From a virus: a stretch of DNA of 25,486 nt. The stretch's first letter is position 1. Every line of letters starts with the position of its first letter. Shown piece after piece: positions 1 to 6,992 of the stretch. The stretch covers positions 1 to 25,486 of the IMG/VR virus record IMGVR_UViG_3300010885_026285. One strand, written 5' to 3'. A program made the translations under genes and the position numbers. The notes below the pieces were generated by a model. It was not told where the DNA came from. It did not search any database and saw nothing but the letters and a program-made list of their open reading frames with translations.

Positions 1-328
1 AACCAGTAGTAGTGGTAGAACCTAGAGTACCTGTTTGTGGTTTTAGAGCACCTTCAAGATTAAAATTGAACTGTACTCCTCCTAGGTCTGGAGTGTTGCC
101 TCGGAATCCCAGTCTGCTAGTGGTCAACTGACCTTCGCCAGCACGGATTAGAGACTCTGTGCCACTGTTGTAACTTTGTACGCCCGCGTCAACCACGCCG
201 TAAAAATTCAACACTGGAGCAGATGTTTTGGCCTGTGCTTTGGCTTTTTTGCCAGAAGCAAAGAATATCACCGCCGCAAGGACGATAATAACTGCAAGAC
301 CAATTACTATGTTTTTTTTGTTTTTCAT
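1..328 (-). CDS. Gram-negative porin, N-terminal part (cut by window edge)
   Basis: The first 109 codons of an outer-membrane porin; the gene continues beyond position 1. A lysine-rich start (MKNKKN), a hydrophobic stretch at residues 7-25 and an AKAQA segment near residue 33 look like a signal peptide. The following NFYGVVDAGV (41-50), TSRLGFRG (70-77) and DLGGVQFNFNLEG (81-93) match the first strands and conserved turn of the general-diffusion porin family (Porin_4 type) found in Betaproteobacteria. The expected product is a trimeric beta-barrel in the host outer membrane. The start at 328 is fixed by AAAGGAG six bases upstream. A sigma70-like promoter and a stem-loop precede it. Porins are cellular genes, so host acquisition is likely. 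Family assignment is fairly secure; any role in infection (nutrient uptake, receptor change) is inference. Confidence 0.82.
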   Translation of the reverse strand, partial: MKNKKNIVIGLAVIIVLAAVIFFASGKKAKAQAKTSAPVLNFYGVVDAGVQSYNSGTESLIRAGEGQLTTSRLGFRGNTPDLGGVQFNFNLEGALKPQTGTLGSTTTTG

Positions 329-343
329 TGTTTCTCCTTTAAT

Positions 344-359
344 TCTTGCCAAAGCAAGA
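344..359 (-). promoter_or_regulatory. 5' UTR stem-loop of the porin mRNA
   Basis: On the minus strand TCTTGC and GCAAGA form a six-pair stem closed by a TTTG loop. The predicted transcription start, about seven bases after the -10 box at 366-371, falls at 359-361, so the hairpin would sit at the very 5' end of the transcript, with the AAAGGAG ribosome site left single-stranded. Such terminal stems are known to protect mRNAs such as ompA from decay; that role is inferred here. Confidence 0.45.
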
Positions 360-365
360 TCCAGC

Positions 366-395
366 ATTATACTATTGGTTGTGTGGATAAGTCAA
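366..395 (-). promoter_or_regulatory. sigma70-like promoter for the porin gene
   Basis: On the minus strand TTGACT (390-395) and a perfect TATAAT (366-371) are separated by 18 bases. This is close to the bacterial housekeeping consensus and unlike the phage late octamer at 655-662, so transcription by unmodified host polymerase early in infection is likely. It lies 38 bases upstream of the porin start. Confidence 0.7.
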
Positions 396-421
396 GTGCA
401 ATTGCGTGACAATTACCAAAT

Positions 422-634
422 TTACTTCTTTTTTTTAATTTGTTGACGTACTTTGTTTATTGTGTATTTTCGCATGTTTTTATAGCGATTGTATCTAACA
501 TACTTTTTTGGTTTTTTTGATGATCCTTCCGGAGATATTCCGGGACCATGATATATGATATAGATTGCCGACAAGGAGAGACAAACTGCAATGAAAGAAA
601 TTATTAAGACGGCGTAAATTACCTCTAAAGCCAT
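422..634 (-). CDS. small single-span membrane protein, late-expressed
   Basis: A 70-residue protein. Residues 4-27 form one hydrophobic transmembrane segment, followed by YHGPG and a strongly basic tail ending in KKKK, so the tail is probably cytoplasmic. The start at 634 has TAGGAG upstream and a perfect T4 late promoter about 20 bases upstream, which implies late expression. The IYIIYHGPG stretch faintly recalls PsbN-like proteins reported from marine T4-like phages, but the match is too weak to name it. A holin-like or virion-assembly role is equally possible. It lies just downstream of the gp41 gene. Confidence 0.7.
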   Translation of the reverse strand: MALEVIYAVLIISFIAVCLSLSAIYIIYHGPGISPEGSSKKPKKYVRYNRYKNMRKYTINKVRQQIKKKK

Positions 635-654
635 TTAGCTCACTCCTATAAAAT

Positions 655-662
655 TATTTATA
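655..662 (-). promoter_or_regulatory. T4-type late promoter TATAAATA
   Basis: The minus strand reads TTATAAATAA here, an exact copy of the late octamer that the T4 gp55 sigma factor recognises. It lies in the 56-base gap between the gp41 stop and the start of the small membrane protein at 634, at the right distance to drive that gene. Confidence 0.75.
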
Positions 663-690
663 AGAATTTGGTAAAATGATGCTGATATGT

Positions 691-2127
691 TTATTGTTCT
701 TCGTCGGAATGAAGATCGTTCAATAGTTGTCTTAACTTGCTACTTTCCACCGTGGCTCTTACTTTGCCTATGTCGTCGCCCTTGGTCGGGTCTGGTTCTG
801 CTCTGGCATCTGTGGCTGTTCCATCGCCAGTAATTTTGCTCTTTTGTTTTAAAGAGTCATACACCGTGGATGTTTGTTTTTTGAACTGATTATGTTCTGC
901 ATCTTCTTCCAAGCTCTTTATTCTTAGCGTATCCACATCAAATTCCAAGTCGACTTTCTGACCCACGCCACTAGAACTCCTAGTTTTCATGAACTGCAAT
1001 TGATATCTGCCACGCTCTTTCATTGCTCGGCTAGTGAATATACCAAACACGTTATCCGCTGTTTGTACCTTGGACAGTCCGCCTGCTATGTGACTGTGAT
1101 CAAACTCTATTTCTTCTACAGATGCCCTGTTTAACTGAGATGCTGTGGCCATTAGCAATTTTGATTCTACGGCTAGATTTCTAAGTTCTTCTGAAACATA
1201 TTTGTCTTTTATGAACAAGTCTGCTGGTGAAACTTTTTTGCTTTTTGGCATCATGAGATCCAAATAATCAATTAATATACAATCCACTTTCTTTTTAGTT
1301 TTAAGTTCTAGTTCTTTTAGATATGTTTTAATATCTAATACTGTGCTGCCCGATGGCAAATATTTAATTTGTAAATTTCCTGATTTTTTAGCCAATAACT
1401 TAATCTTCATCTCTACGTTCTCTATTTCTGGAAAAATTTTTCTTGTGGGTATATTGGTTATCATAGAATCCATTCTCATAGCCACTAGCATCTCGCTCAA
1501 CTCAAAACTTATATAACAACAATTCAACCCCGCACTTGCCCAATTAACTGCTAGATTCTGTAAAAATAAAGATTTACCTGCACCCGACCCACCTGCAAAT
1601 ATGTTTAATTCTCCTCTATTGAACCCACCAAACAGTTTCTTATCAATGTTTGCCCAGCCAGTGCTGATTTGTCCGTTGGAATTTTTTAATCGCTCTAATC
1701 TACCTTTGGGATCTTCAAAATAATCTGTACCTATGTCTCTGGTCAATCCAATATTGACCGCTGCCTTGACTTTGTCTTCTACCGGTGCGTAATCACCCTT
1801 CTCTAATAGATCTGCAGATTCTAATATGGCACGTTCTAATGCTTTGTGTCGAGAAAAGGTTTCAAATTCGTCCAGCAACCAATTAAAATGAGAAGGATCC
1901 AGATCCTTGGCTGTTTTTAATTTTATATCAAATTTTGCATTAACTTGCTCTACCTCTGGCAGCACTTTGTATTGCTCGCTGTAATCTTTGATAAACTTGG
2001 CAATAGGTATTAACTTTCTATCAAAATTATTGCTGTCAAAAATATTCTGAGCCCTAGCAAAAGATTCTGCATCAGCCAGCAACATTTCCAAATATAACTT
2101 CTGTACATCAAAAGTATAATCAGCCAT
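691..2127 (-). CDS. 41: replicative DNA helicase, T4 gp41-like
   Basis: A 478-residue DnaB-family hexameric helicase that unwinds DNA 5'-3' at the phage replication fork together with the gp61 primase. The N-terminal helical part (1-140) is followed by a RecA-like core: Walker A GGSGAGKS at 179-186, Walker B ILIDYLD at 284-290 and an ATASQLNRAS segment of the DnaB type further on. Length matches T4 gp41 (475). The start overlaps the primase stop by 8 bases, indicating translational coupling and matching the paired function. The C-terminal 60 residues are charged and low in complexity, probably a flexible tail. Confidence 0.95.
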   Translation of the reverse strand: MADYTFDVQKLYLEMLLADAESFARAQNIFDSNNFDRKLIPIAKFIKDYSEQYKVLPEVEQVNAKFDIKLKTAKDLDPSHFNWLLDEFETFSRHKALERAILESADLLEKGDYAPVEDKVKAAVNIGLTRDIGTDYFEDPKGRLERLKNSNGQISTGWANIDKKLFGGFNRGELNIFAGGSGAGKSLFLQNLAVNWASAGLNCCYISFELSEMLVAMRMDSMITNIPTRKIFPEIENVEMKIKLLAKKSGNLQIKYLPSGSTVLDIKTYLKELELKTKKKVDCILIDYLDLMMPKSKKVSPADLFIKDKYVSEELRNLAVESKLLMATASQLNRASVEEIEFDHSHIAGGLSKVQTADNVFGIFTSRAMKERGRYQLQFMKTRSSSGVGQKVDLEFDVDTLRIKSLEEDAEHNQFKKQTSTVYDSLKQKSKITGDGTATDARAEPDPTKGDDIGKVRATVESSKLRQLLNDLHSDEEQ

Positions 2128-3142
2128 TTATCATTTTCCTTCTCATCAAATCTATTTTTAATGCTGTAGATTCGGTAGATTTAAGTATTGATTGTAAAGT
2201 AAACAATCTACCATATTTTAACACAGCATCCGATGCATCTACAACCTTTTCTCCCCATTTTGGAAATGATACACTCCATCCAAATTCCACCGCTTGATCT
2301 ATTAGTTTTTGTCCAGCCTTGTCTCTATCTGGCACCACTATAACCTTTCTGCCCAATCCATTTATTAACTCTCTTTGTGTTTTGTTTATGTCTGATCCCA
2401 ATATTGCCACTCCGCCCAACACCATCGCATCAAATGGTCCTTCTGTTACCAAAACAAATTTCCTATTCCAATCCTGTGCATCCATGTTAAAAACATATCC
2501 CGGCTGTGTCTCTGTCCAGTATTTGATTTCTTTGTTTGTGGAATCAAACATCCTGCCAGTATATCCTACTATTTTGCCACGCCAATAAAAAGGAATTATT
2601 AGTCTTCTATGAAAATCAGATCCCTGGTCTGGAGAATAAAAGAAATCATACCACTCTGGAGATACTCCCCTTTCTTTCAAATAGTTCAACAACTTATCTA
2701 TCTTTTCATATTGCGTCTCTGTGAGATCTTTATCCACATATCTTTCTAACCAATGATCTAATCTAAAACTGTTTTTGGGTAACTCTTTTTCTTTAAAATT
2801 AACAAATTCTTTTTTTTCTACTTTTGTATCAGCTTCTTCATGACGCATTGCCTCTATGGCTAATTTCTTGATCACGTCATCGGCTATACCCAACCAGCCC
2901 ATTAATGTTTTCATTTTCAAAGATAACTTGCGACCTATCACATACGATGCTGTGTATCCACAATTGAAACAGTGATAACTTAAAGTTCCGTCGGCCGAAG
3001 TCATAAGACCCCCACGTTTCCTTTTATCTTGTGATTCTCCGTTGTGTACACAACAAGGAGCATTGAAACTGGTCCACCCCGATGGCGTTTTTTTACGTCC
3101 ATGTGGAAGCGACGTCAGAATTGTGCTCTGTATAAGGTTCAT
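2120..3142 (-). CDS. 61: DNA primase, T4 gp61-like
   Basis: A 340-residue primase that makes the RNA primers for lagging-strand synthesis in complex with gp41. The zinc-binding module has C30-x2-H33 and C58-x2-C61 in HCFNCGY. The TOPRIM catalytic domain shows VTEGPFDA with E234 and the metal-binding PDRDKAG with D272 and D274. T4 gp61 has the same length (342). The start codon directly follows AAGG, so its ribosome site is oddly close; no better upstream start is evident. It overlaps gp41 by 8 bases. Confidence 0.94.
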   Translation of the reverse strand: MNLIQSTILTSLPHGRKKTPSGWTSFNAPCCVHNGESQDKRKRGGLMTSADGTLSYHCFNCGYTASYVIGRKLSLKMKTLMGWLGIADDVIKKLAIEAMRHEEADTKVEKKEFVNFKEKELPKNSFRLDHWLERYVDKDLTETQYEKIDKLLNYLKERGVSPEWYDFFYSPDQGSDFHRRLIIPFYWRGKIVGYTGRMFDSTNKEIKYWTETQPGYVFNMDAQDWNRKFVLVTEGPFDAMVLGGVAILGSDINKTQRELINGLGRKVIVVPDRDKAGQKLIDQAVEFGWSVSFPKWGEKVVDASDAVLKYGRLFTLQSILKSTESTALKIDLMRRKMING

Positions 3143-3151
3143 CCTTATAGT

Positions 3152-3952
3152 TTAATGTCTGTAGAGTATTTTGTCAATTAAGCCGGTATTACCAGGATCA
3201 TTATCCCAGCTAAATCTAACGTATGTATAGACCCCATTAAAATTGAAATATGAGGAACCGGTTGAATTATCAAAAATAACCGGCGATTGATCGTCGTTGG
3301 TGGTTATATCAAAATAATCACTGTCTCCCGGGGTTTGTGACATGGTGCCTTGTATCCTAAGAGACCCTGTGAATCCTTTTGTGTAAACCGATATGGTATG
3401 CAATGCCATATTATTGTTTTCTCCAGGTGTGGCATCAATAGCCGAGCTAGTTTTTTTCAACGGTCCAGTGGTGCTAGTAAATTCAGAAACTTCAGTACTG
3501 TTAATCACAGCAGGATATGCCCCATCCAATATTTCTAAAGTGCCAGCAGCATTGTATGCTGCGTCTACAAATGTTATGGTCCTAGTATTGTCACTGGCAA
3601 TTTCTCTAATTGAATAGTTATAAAATTTAGAAGTTAACTGTAATAACTCTCCAGCGGTTATCGTTACTACTGCCTTTCCTTTTTTACTAAAAGTAGAACC
3701 ATCATCTAATATGGTTAAATTCTTTGTCAAAACTGATTTAGAAGATTCTGTGTCTATAAGATTAAATTCGTAATTTTTTACTGAAATATCCTGTGCTTTT
3801 TGATCTTCATTCTTAAAAGTAAAACTAATAGGGTTAGAAACGCCCTTAAACACTTTAATTCGCCTATCGTACACCATTGAATTCCTTCCATGATAACCAG
3901 TTGTGTAGACTATTACCAAGTTGTCTAGTAAATACCTCGATACAGTTTGCAT
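3152..3952 (-). CDS. probable virion structural protein
   Basis: A 266-residue protein without enzymatic motifs. It is rich in Thr, Ser, Asn and beta-prone stretches. The C-terminal NGVYTYVRFSWDNDPG followed by IDKILYRH resembles the beta-sandwich ends of structural proteins in marine T4-like phages. The middle part (about 60-110), with a GSTFSKKGKAVVTITAGEL stretch, looks like an immunoglobulin-like beta domain. A near-consensus late octamer lies 17 bases upstream, consistent with a late virion component although the neighbours are replication genes. Only a weak GTGAG ribosome site is visible before the start at 3952. Structural role is moderately supported; the exact position in the virion is unknown. 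Confidence 0.72.
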   Translation of the reverse strand: MQTVSRYLLDNLVIVYTTGYHGRNSMVYDRRIKVFKGVSNPISFTFKNEDQKAQDISVKNYEFNLIDTESSKSVLTKNLTILDDGSTFSKKGKAVVTITAGELLQLTSKFYNYSIREIASDNTRTITFVDAAYNAAGTLEILDGAYPAVINSTEVSEFTSTTGPLKKTSSAIDATPGENNNMALHTISVYTKGFTGSLRIQGTMSQTPGDSDYFDITTNDDQSPVIFDNSTGSSYFNFNGVYTYVRFSWDNDPGNTGLIDKILYRH

Positions 3953-3968
3953 AATTCATTGCTCACTG

Positions 3969-3976
3969 TATTTATT
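3969..3976 (-). promoter_or_regulatory. probable late promoter AATAAATA
   Basis: The minus strand reads CAATAAATAC, one base away from the late octamer TATAAATA, ending 16 bases before the start of the structural gene at 3952. The 32-base divergent spacer also serves the plus-strand gene at 3985. Confidence 0.4.
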
Positions 3977-3984
3977 GTTAGAAT

Positions 3985-4356
3985 ATGAATGAAATTTTTG
4001 AAACATTGAAAAGCAAATTTCCGTTTTTGTCTTTAATACGCAAAGGCGACCTAGAATACGTAGGAATCATACAAAACCAAGATAATGCAGTTACGAGCTT
4101 CTATGATTACGGCAAAATAGAACTAACCATTGGCAAAACTAAATTTTTACAACTTGGGGAAACTTGGTGGTGGGAATCCAATAGGAAAATACCTATTAAT
4201 ATATTTTTAAAGAAAGAATTTCATGTTTTTAAAGAAATACTAGTAACTCTGGCAACCAAAGACATTAACATAGTACACGGTCCTGTGGTAAGATTAGAAG
4301 ACATTTCTAAAAAAAGAGTCAAACGCAGAACAATACAGTTAATGCGAAGACCGTAA
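3985..4356 (+). CDS. conserved-looking hypothetical protein
   Basis: A 123-residue protein on the opposite strand from the flanking genes. It is mixed alpha/beta, has a distinctive ETWWWES motif at about 58-64 and ends in a basic tail (KKRVKRRTIQLMRRP), which suggests nucleic-acid or capsid contact. No known catalytic motif is visible. It is divergent from the structural gene across a 32-base spacer and ends 4 bases from the convergent DnaE-like gene. I do not recognise the family. The clean packing between two genes and its well-formed protein composition support it as real. Confidence 0.75.
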   Translation: MNEIFETLKSKFPFLSLIRKGDLEYVGIIQNQDNAVTSFYDYGKIELTIGKTKFLQLGETWWWESNRKIPINIFLKKEFHVFKEILVTLATKDINIVHGPVVRLEDISKKRVKRRTIQLMRRP

Positions 4357-4360
4357 TAAC

Positions 4361-4927
4361 TTAAATTTTATTTTTTCTAATTAGATTCATTTGCACAACA
4401 ATGGCCTGTGCGTATGCTACGGCATGTGATTTTTTAAAAAAATAACTGTCGTCTTTGGGTCTTTCCCAAACTTCTTTTAATATTTCTGTCCAGTACTTGT
4501 GCATCAGATGACGTTTAGCAGGTCTAATAATTGCCAATACCGCAGCCAGTTGTTCTATATTTTTTGGTTCTAATTTAGAAACGATGTCAAAATGTCCATT
4601 GATATGAAATAATTGATCTACTATATCTTTATCTTTTAACATATTCCAGTCTGGCTCCCCCAACATTAATTCTACTAATTCTTTTTCTGTTTTTATTTTT
4701 TCGTAGATACTGACATTAAGTAAATCTATTTTAAAGTATCCTCTTTCTTCTGCTTTTTTATAATCTAAACTACAATACTCATTTATAGGATCCGTTGGTA
4801 CTTCTTGAAAGTACACTCCTGTTTTATGTTTTTCTGATTCCTCGTCTTTGATTATGGACGCAGGCACATGTTTGAAAAGTTTAAGTGCCTCTTCTCTATT
4901 TGAAAAATCTATATCAACGTCTGGCAT
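4361..4927 (-). CDS. miniature DnaE-like (family C polymerase) protein
   Basis: A 188-residue protein colinear with the palm and adjacent blocks of bacterial DNA polymerase III alpha but far shorter. PDVDIDF (2-8) matches the PDFDVDF block with the first two catalytic aspartates. HKTGV (34-38) matches the KHAGGV block. FKIDLLNVS (65-73) matches KFDFLGL with the third aspartate (D68). LFHINGHFDIVSKLEPKNIE (106-125), with RP at 135-136, matches the FQLESRGM...RPGPL block, and KKSHAVAYA (165-173) matches NKSHSAAYA. The PHP, thumb-like, OB and tau-binding regions are absent. It lies in the replication block and overlaps the next upstream gene by one base (TAATG). It may be a vestigial, regulatory or novel minimal polymerase; activity cannot be inferred. 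Confidence 0.72.
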   Translation of the reverse strand: MPDVDIDFSNREEALKLFKHVPASIIKDEESEKHKTGVYFQEVPTDPINEYCSLDYKKAEERGYFKIDLLNVSIYEKIKTEKELVELMLGEPDWNMLKDKDIVDQLFHINGHFDIVSKLEPKNIEQLAAVLAIIRPAKRHLMHKYWTEILKEVWERPKDDSYFFKKSHAVAYAQAIVVQMNLIRKNKI

Positions 4928-5133
4928 TAGTTATATCTCCTTCTATTGGTTTCGCTCCTTATCAACGAACCGTTTTCTTTATCTATGAATTCTAAAACAT
5001 TAAGTGTAAGTTTATATCCCTTGCTTTCTTTTATTGGATCGGTGATCTCAGGCAGGAACACTTGTCCTATCTTGCCATTCTCTTTTATTACTATTACAGA
5101 ATCTCCTACTGCTAAATCTATACCTTCTTCCAT
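4927..5133 (-). CDS. small beta-rich hypothetical protein
   Basis: A 68-residue protein. I start it at the internal ATG at 5133, ten bases after the stop of the preceding gene, rather than at 5199, because the longer form would overlap that gene by 56 bases and begin with an implausible Leu/Arg-rich stretch. An AAGAAGA sequence lies upstream. The segment AVGDSVIVIKENGKIGQVFLPEI (about 9-31) looks like a small beta-barrel (KOW/SH3-like turn GDxVxV..NGKIG). The C-terminus is basic (ETNRRRYN). It is coupled to the DnaE-like gene through a TAATG overlap, so the two are probably co-expressed. Function unknown. Confidence 0.65.
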   Translation of the reverse strand: MEEGIDLAVGDSVIVIKENGKIGQVFLPEITDPIKESKGYKLTLNVLEFIDKENGSLIRSETNRRRYN

Positions 5134-5143
5134 TTCTATCTTC

Positions 5144-5830
5144 TTATTCAATTTTGGCCTCCTTAGCAGTCTCATTAACAAACACAGCATCGGCCGCATT
5201 GGTTTTAAATTTGTTTGACCAAAACTCCGGATTAATAAATCTTTGTACCATTTGTAATTGTTCGTCTGTAAATGATTTTAACATTTTCTTGCCGGCTGAA
5301 CAACCAAGCACGAGCCACGGAGATAGTTTACCAGTTTGTATGTGTTGCACTGCTCTTGAAGTATTAACCAAACGGAAATAATCTGCCCATTGTACATTTT
5401 GTTCTTCGGCCCAGTCCATCATGGTTTGTATACTTCTAGTTAGAGCAGCCTCTACCGGTTCGGTCTTTAATGAATCTATAAGATATGCTTCGTACAGATC
5501 ATCTCTGGCCCAATGATCTAATTTAATTCTAGAACGTATAACATATTCAATATATTTTTCTGGATATAGAGGATTAATATACATTAGATATCTACCAAAC
5601 TTTACAAAAGCATTATAATAAGAACTCTTGCAAAAATCTTCATAAGTTTTTGGTTTAGTATTGTTCTGATGTATTTGATAAAATCTTTGGAATACTAAGA
5701 AAGCATTCTGCACCCATTTTTCATTTCTTTGTAAATGTCTACGTTTAGGTTCACACACGTGAACTTGTAGGGTTCTTTCTTTCGTGAAACTCTTGCCACA
5801 AAATGTACAGGTGTTAAGATTGCTTTCCAT
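5144..5830 (-). CDS. zinc-finger protein of unknown function
   Basis: A 228-residue protein. The N-terminus carries a single C2H2/C2HC-like finger: C8, C11, H24 and C26 with the typical CGKSFTKERTLQVH spacing. The rest is mainly helical and rich in aromatic residues, with no visible catalytic motif. GAGG upstream supports the start at 5830, which overlaps the gp62-like gene by 17 bases. Its place between clamp-loader and polymerase-like genes suggests a DNA- or RNA-binding role in replication or transcription. I do not know the function. Confidence 0.8.
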   Translation of the reverse strand: MESNLNTCTFCGKSFTKERTLQVHVCEPKRRHLQRNEKWVQNAFLVFQRFYQIHQNNTKPKTYEDFCKSSYYNAFVKFGRYLMYINPLYPEKYIEYVIRSRIKLDHWARDDLYEAYLIDSLKTEPVEAALTRSIQTMMDWAEEQNVQWADYFRLVNTSRAVQHIQTGKLSPWLVLGCSAGKKMLKSFTDEQLQMVQRFINPEFWSNKFKTNAADAVFVNETAKEAKIE

Positions 5831-6260
5831 GGTCCTCTAGCAGTTGTTCTAGTTCGCTGTCGGTTATGATTTTATCCAGTGTTTCTAAATCTGATAGTTT
5901 GGTGTTAGGATAGATATCCATTAGAGTTTGCAAAGATTTGTTTGGAGTTTTCTTCATGGGTTTGACCCACGGATGGAACTGTTGTTTCAATCCACCGCAC
6001 ATCGATGTTAATAGCCAACATAATTTTTTGTGTTTGCTGCTCAAAACAAATAGATCCTTATTAACAAATTCGTTAATCATTTCTACATAATGTTCTTGAT
6101 AAAATCTATCTCCGGATACTGCCGAGGCATAACGCATGATCATGTATGGACTATATAACGATCTCTCATGATCATCTATTCTATCGTAATAATCTTTATT
6201 ACGAAAGTCTATGGCTTTCATTCCGTTTCTTAATTCAAAAAACTTTTTCTTTTCACTCAT
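5814..6260 (-). CDS. 62: clamp-loader small subunit, gp62-like
   Basis: A 148-residue protein resembling the short gp62 of marine T4-like phages. It has a tyrosine/proline entry (SLYSPYMIMRYASA, 35-48), a helical core with a YVEMINEF segment (58-65), then the basic FHPWVKPMKK block (95-104) that corresponds to KRFSPWLKK in the family, and a C-terminal helix. gp62 joins gp44 to load the gp45 sliding clamp. GGAGAG before the ATG is a strong ribosome site. gp44 and gp45, the usual neighbours, are not in the window, which lowers confidence. Confidence 0.6.
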   Translation of the reverse strand: MSEKKKFFELRNGMKAIDFRNKDYYDRIDDHERSLYSPYMIMRYASAVSGDRFYQEHYVEMINEFVNKDLFVLSSKHKKLCWLLTSMCGGLKQQFHPWVKPMKKTPNKSLQTLMDIYPNTKLSDLETLDKIITDSELEQLLEDHGKQS

Positions 6261-6495
6261 CTTCTCTCCACGTTAATGCAAATACGGAAGCATGTTTAGG
6301 ATTCTTAAAAGTTATCTCTATGTTCTTGCCTTTTAATTGGTACCCTTGTATGCTCAATTTTTTCTTTTTAGCATGATCCATAATCCAATCAATGTAATGT
6401 CGATTCATTAACACAGGTATTTCTTGATCATGGTCATCCGGGATCAGCAACACAGGCGCTTCCATCTTAACAACATTGTCTTTTCTTCTTACCAT
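6253..6495 (-). CDS. small hypothetical protein
   Basis: An 80-residue soluble protein with a basic middle (HAKKKKLSIQGYQLKGKNIEITFKNP, about 41-66) that may fold as a small alpha/beta unit. Its start overlaps the preceding gene by 7 bases and its end overlaps the gp62-like gene by 8 bases, so it is translated within the replication operon. GGGGC precedes the ATG at 6495; an alternative start lies at 6465. No family recognised. Confidence 0.7.
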   Translation of the reverse strand: MVRRKDNVVKMEAPVLLIPDDHDQEIPVLMNRHYIDWIMDHAKKKKLSIQGYQLKGKNIEITFKNPKHASVFALTWREDE

Positions 6496-6992
6496 ACTGC
6501 CCCATATTCTAGAAATTCTGATTGTCTAGATATGTCTTTGACAAAATAGGCACAAGGAGGATTATCGCCATCTGTAAGTGGAACAGCCAATATTTGTCCA
6601 GACTTAGTTTTAGGGAAGTACCATTTAACTTCTTGATATATGTCCACAATGTCCACTTCAGCGAAACTGGGTTTCGAATCTGTAATGGGATTGAACATAA
6701 AAGCATTAAATCCTCTGTCATTTAAACTGGTCAATGGCAACACATGCAATTCTCCCTGCTCGGGATCTCCTATTATCATCTTCCAGTCCAATGGCATTTT
6801 AATTTTATATTTTCCGATTTGTAATACGGCTGCCGGTGCATTAAAAGATTCTAAAAATATCAATGGTATAAAAAAATAGTCCGGATCTTCCGGGTTAGAG
6901 TTATCTAACACAGCAAATCTTAATTTGTCATCCACAAACTCCGGGATCTTTTCTAATATATAGGTCCTATTTTCTAATGTAAGGATTTTCAT
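6489..6992 (-). CDS. hypothetical protein between UvsW and gp62-like genes
   Basis: A 167-residue mixed alpha/beta protein with a conserved-looking centre, DWKMIIGDPEQGELHVLPL (69-87) and DRGFNAFMFNP (92-102). No nuclease, kinase or helicase motif is visible. It overlaps the 3' end of uvsW by 26 bases and the next gene by 7 bases, so it belongs to the same transcript. Its position in a block of recombination and replication genes suggests an accessory replication role, but the function is unknown. Confidence 0.75.
   Translation of the reverse strand: MKILTLENRTYILEKIPEFVDDKLRFAVLDNSNPEDPDYFFIPLIFLESFNAPAAVLQIGKYKIKMPLDWKMIIGDPEQGELHVLPLTSLNDRGFNAFMFNPITDSKPSFAEVDIVDIYQEVKWYFPKTKSGQILAVPLTDGDNPPCAYFVKDISRQSEFLEYGAVW

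Noticed and set aside
378-420. Possible terminator AATTG/CAATT downstream of the small membrane protein
   Set aside because: The five-pair stem has no following T-run on the minus strand and overlaps the porin -35 region, so a terminator cannot be supported.
176-446. Two plus-strand open frames of 72-77 codons
   Set aside because: They lie antisense to the porin start region and its promoter. The minus-strand porin frame has a ribosome site and family motifs; these have neither.
5134-5199. Longer N-terminus for the small protein ending at 4927
   Set aside because: It would overlap the zinc-finger gene by 56 bases and encode a Leu/Arg-rich stretch that mirrors the other frame; the ATG at 5133 fits the operon spacing.
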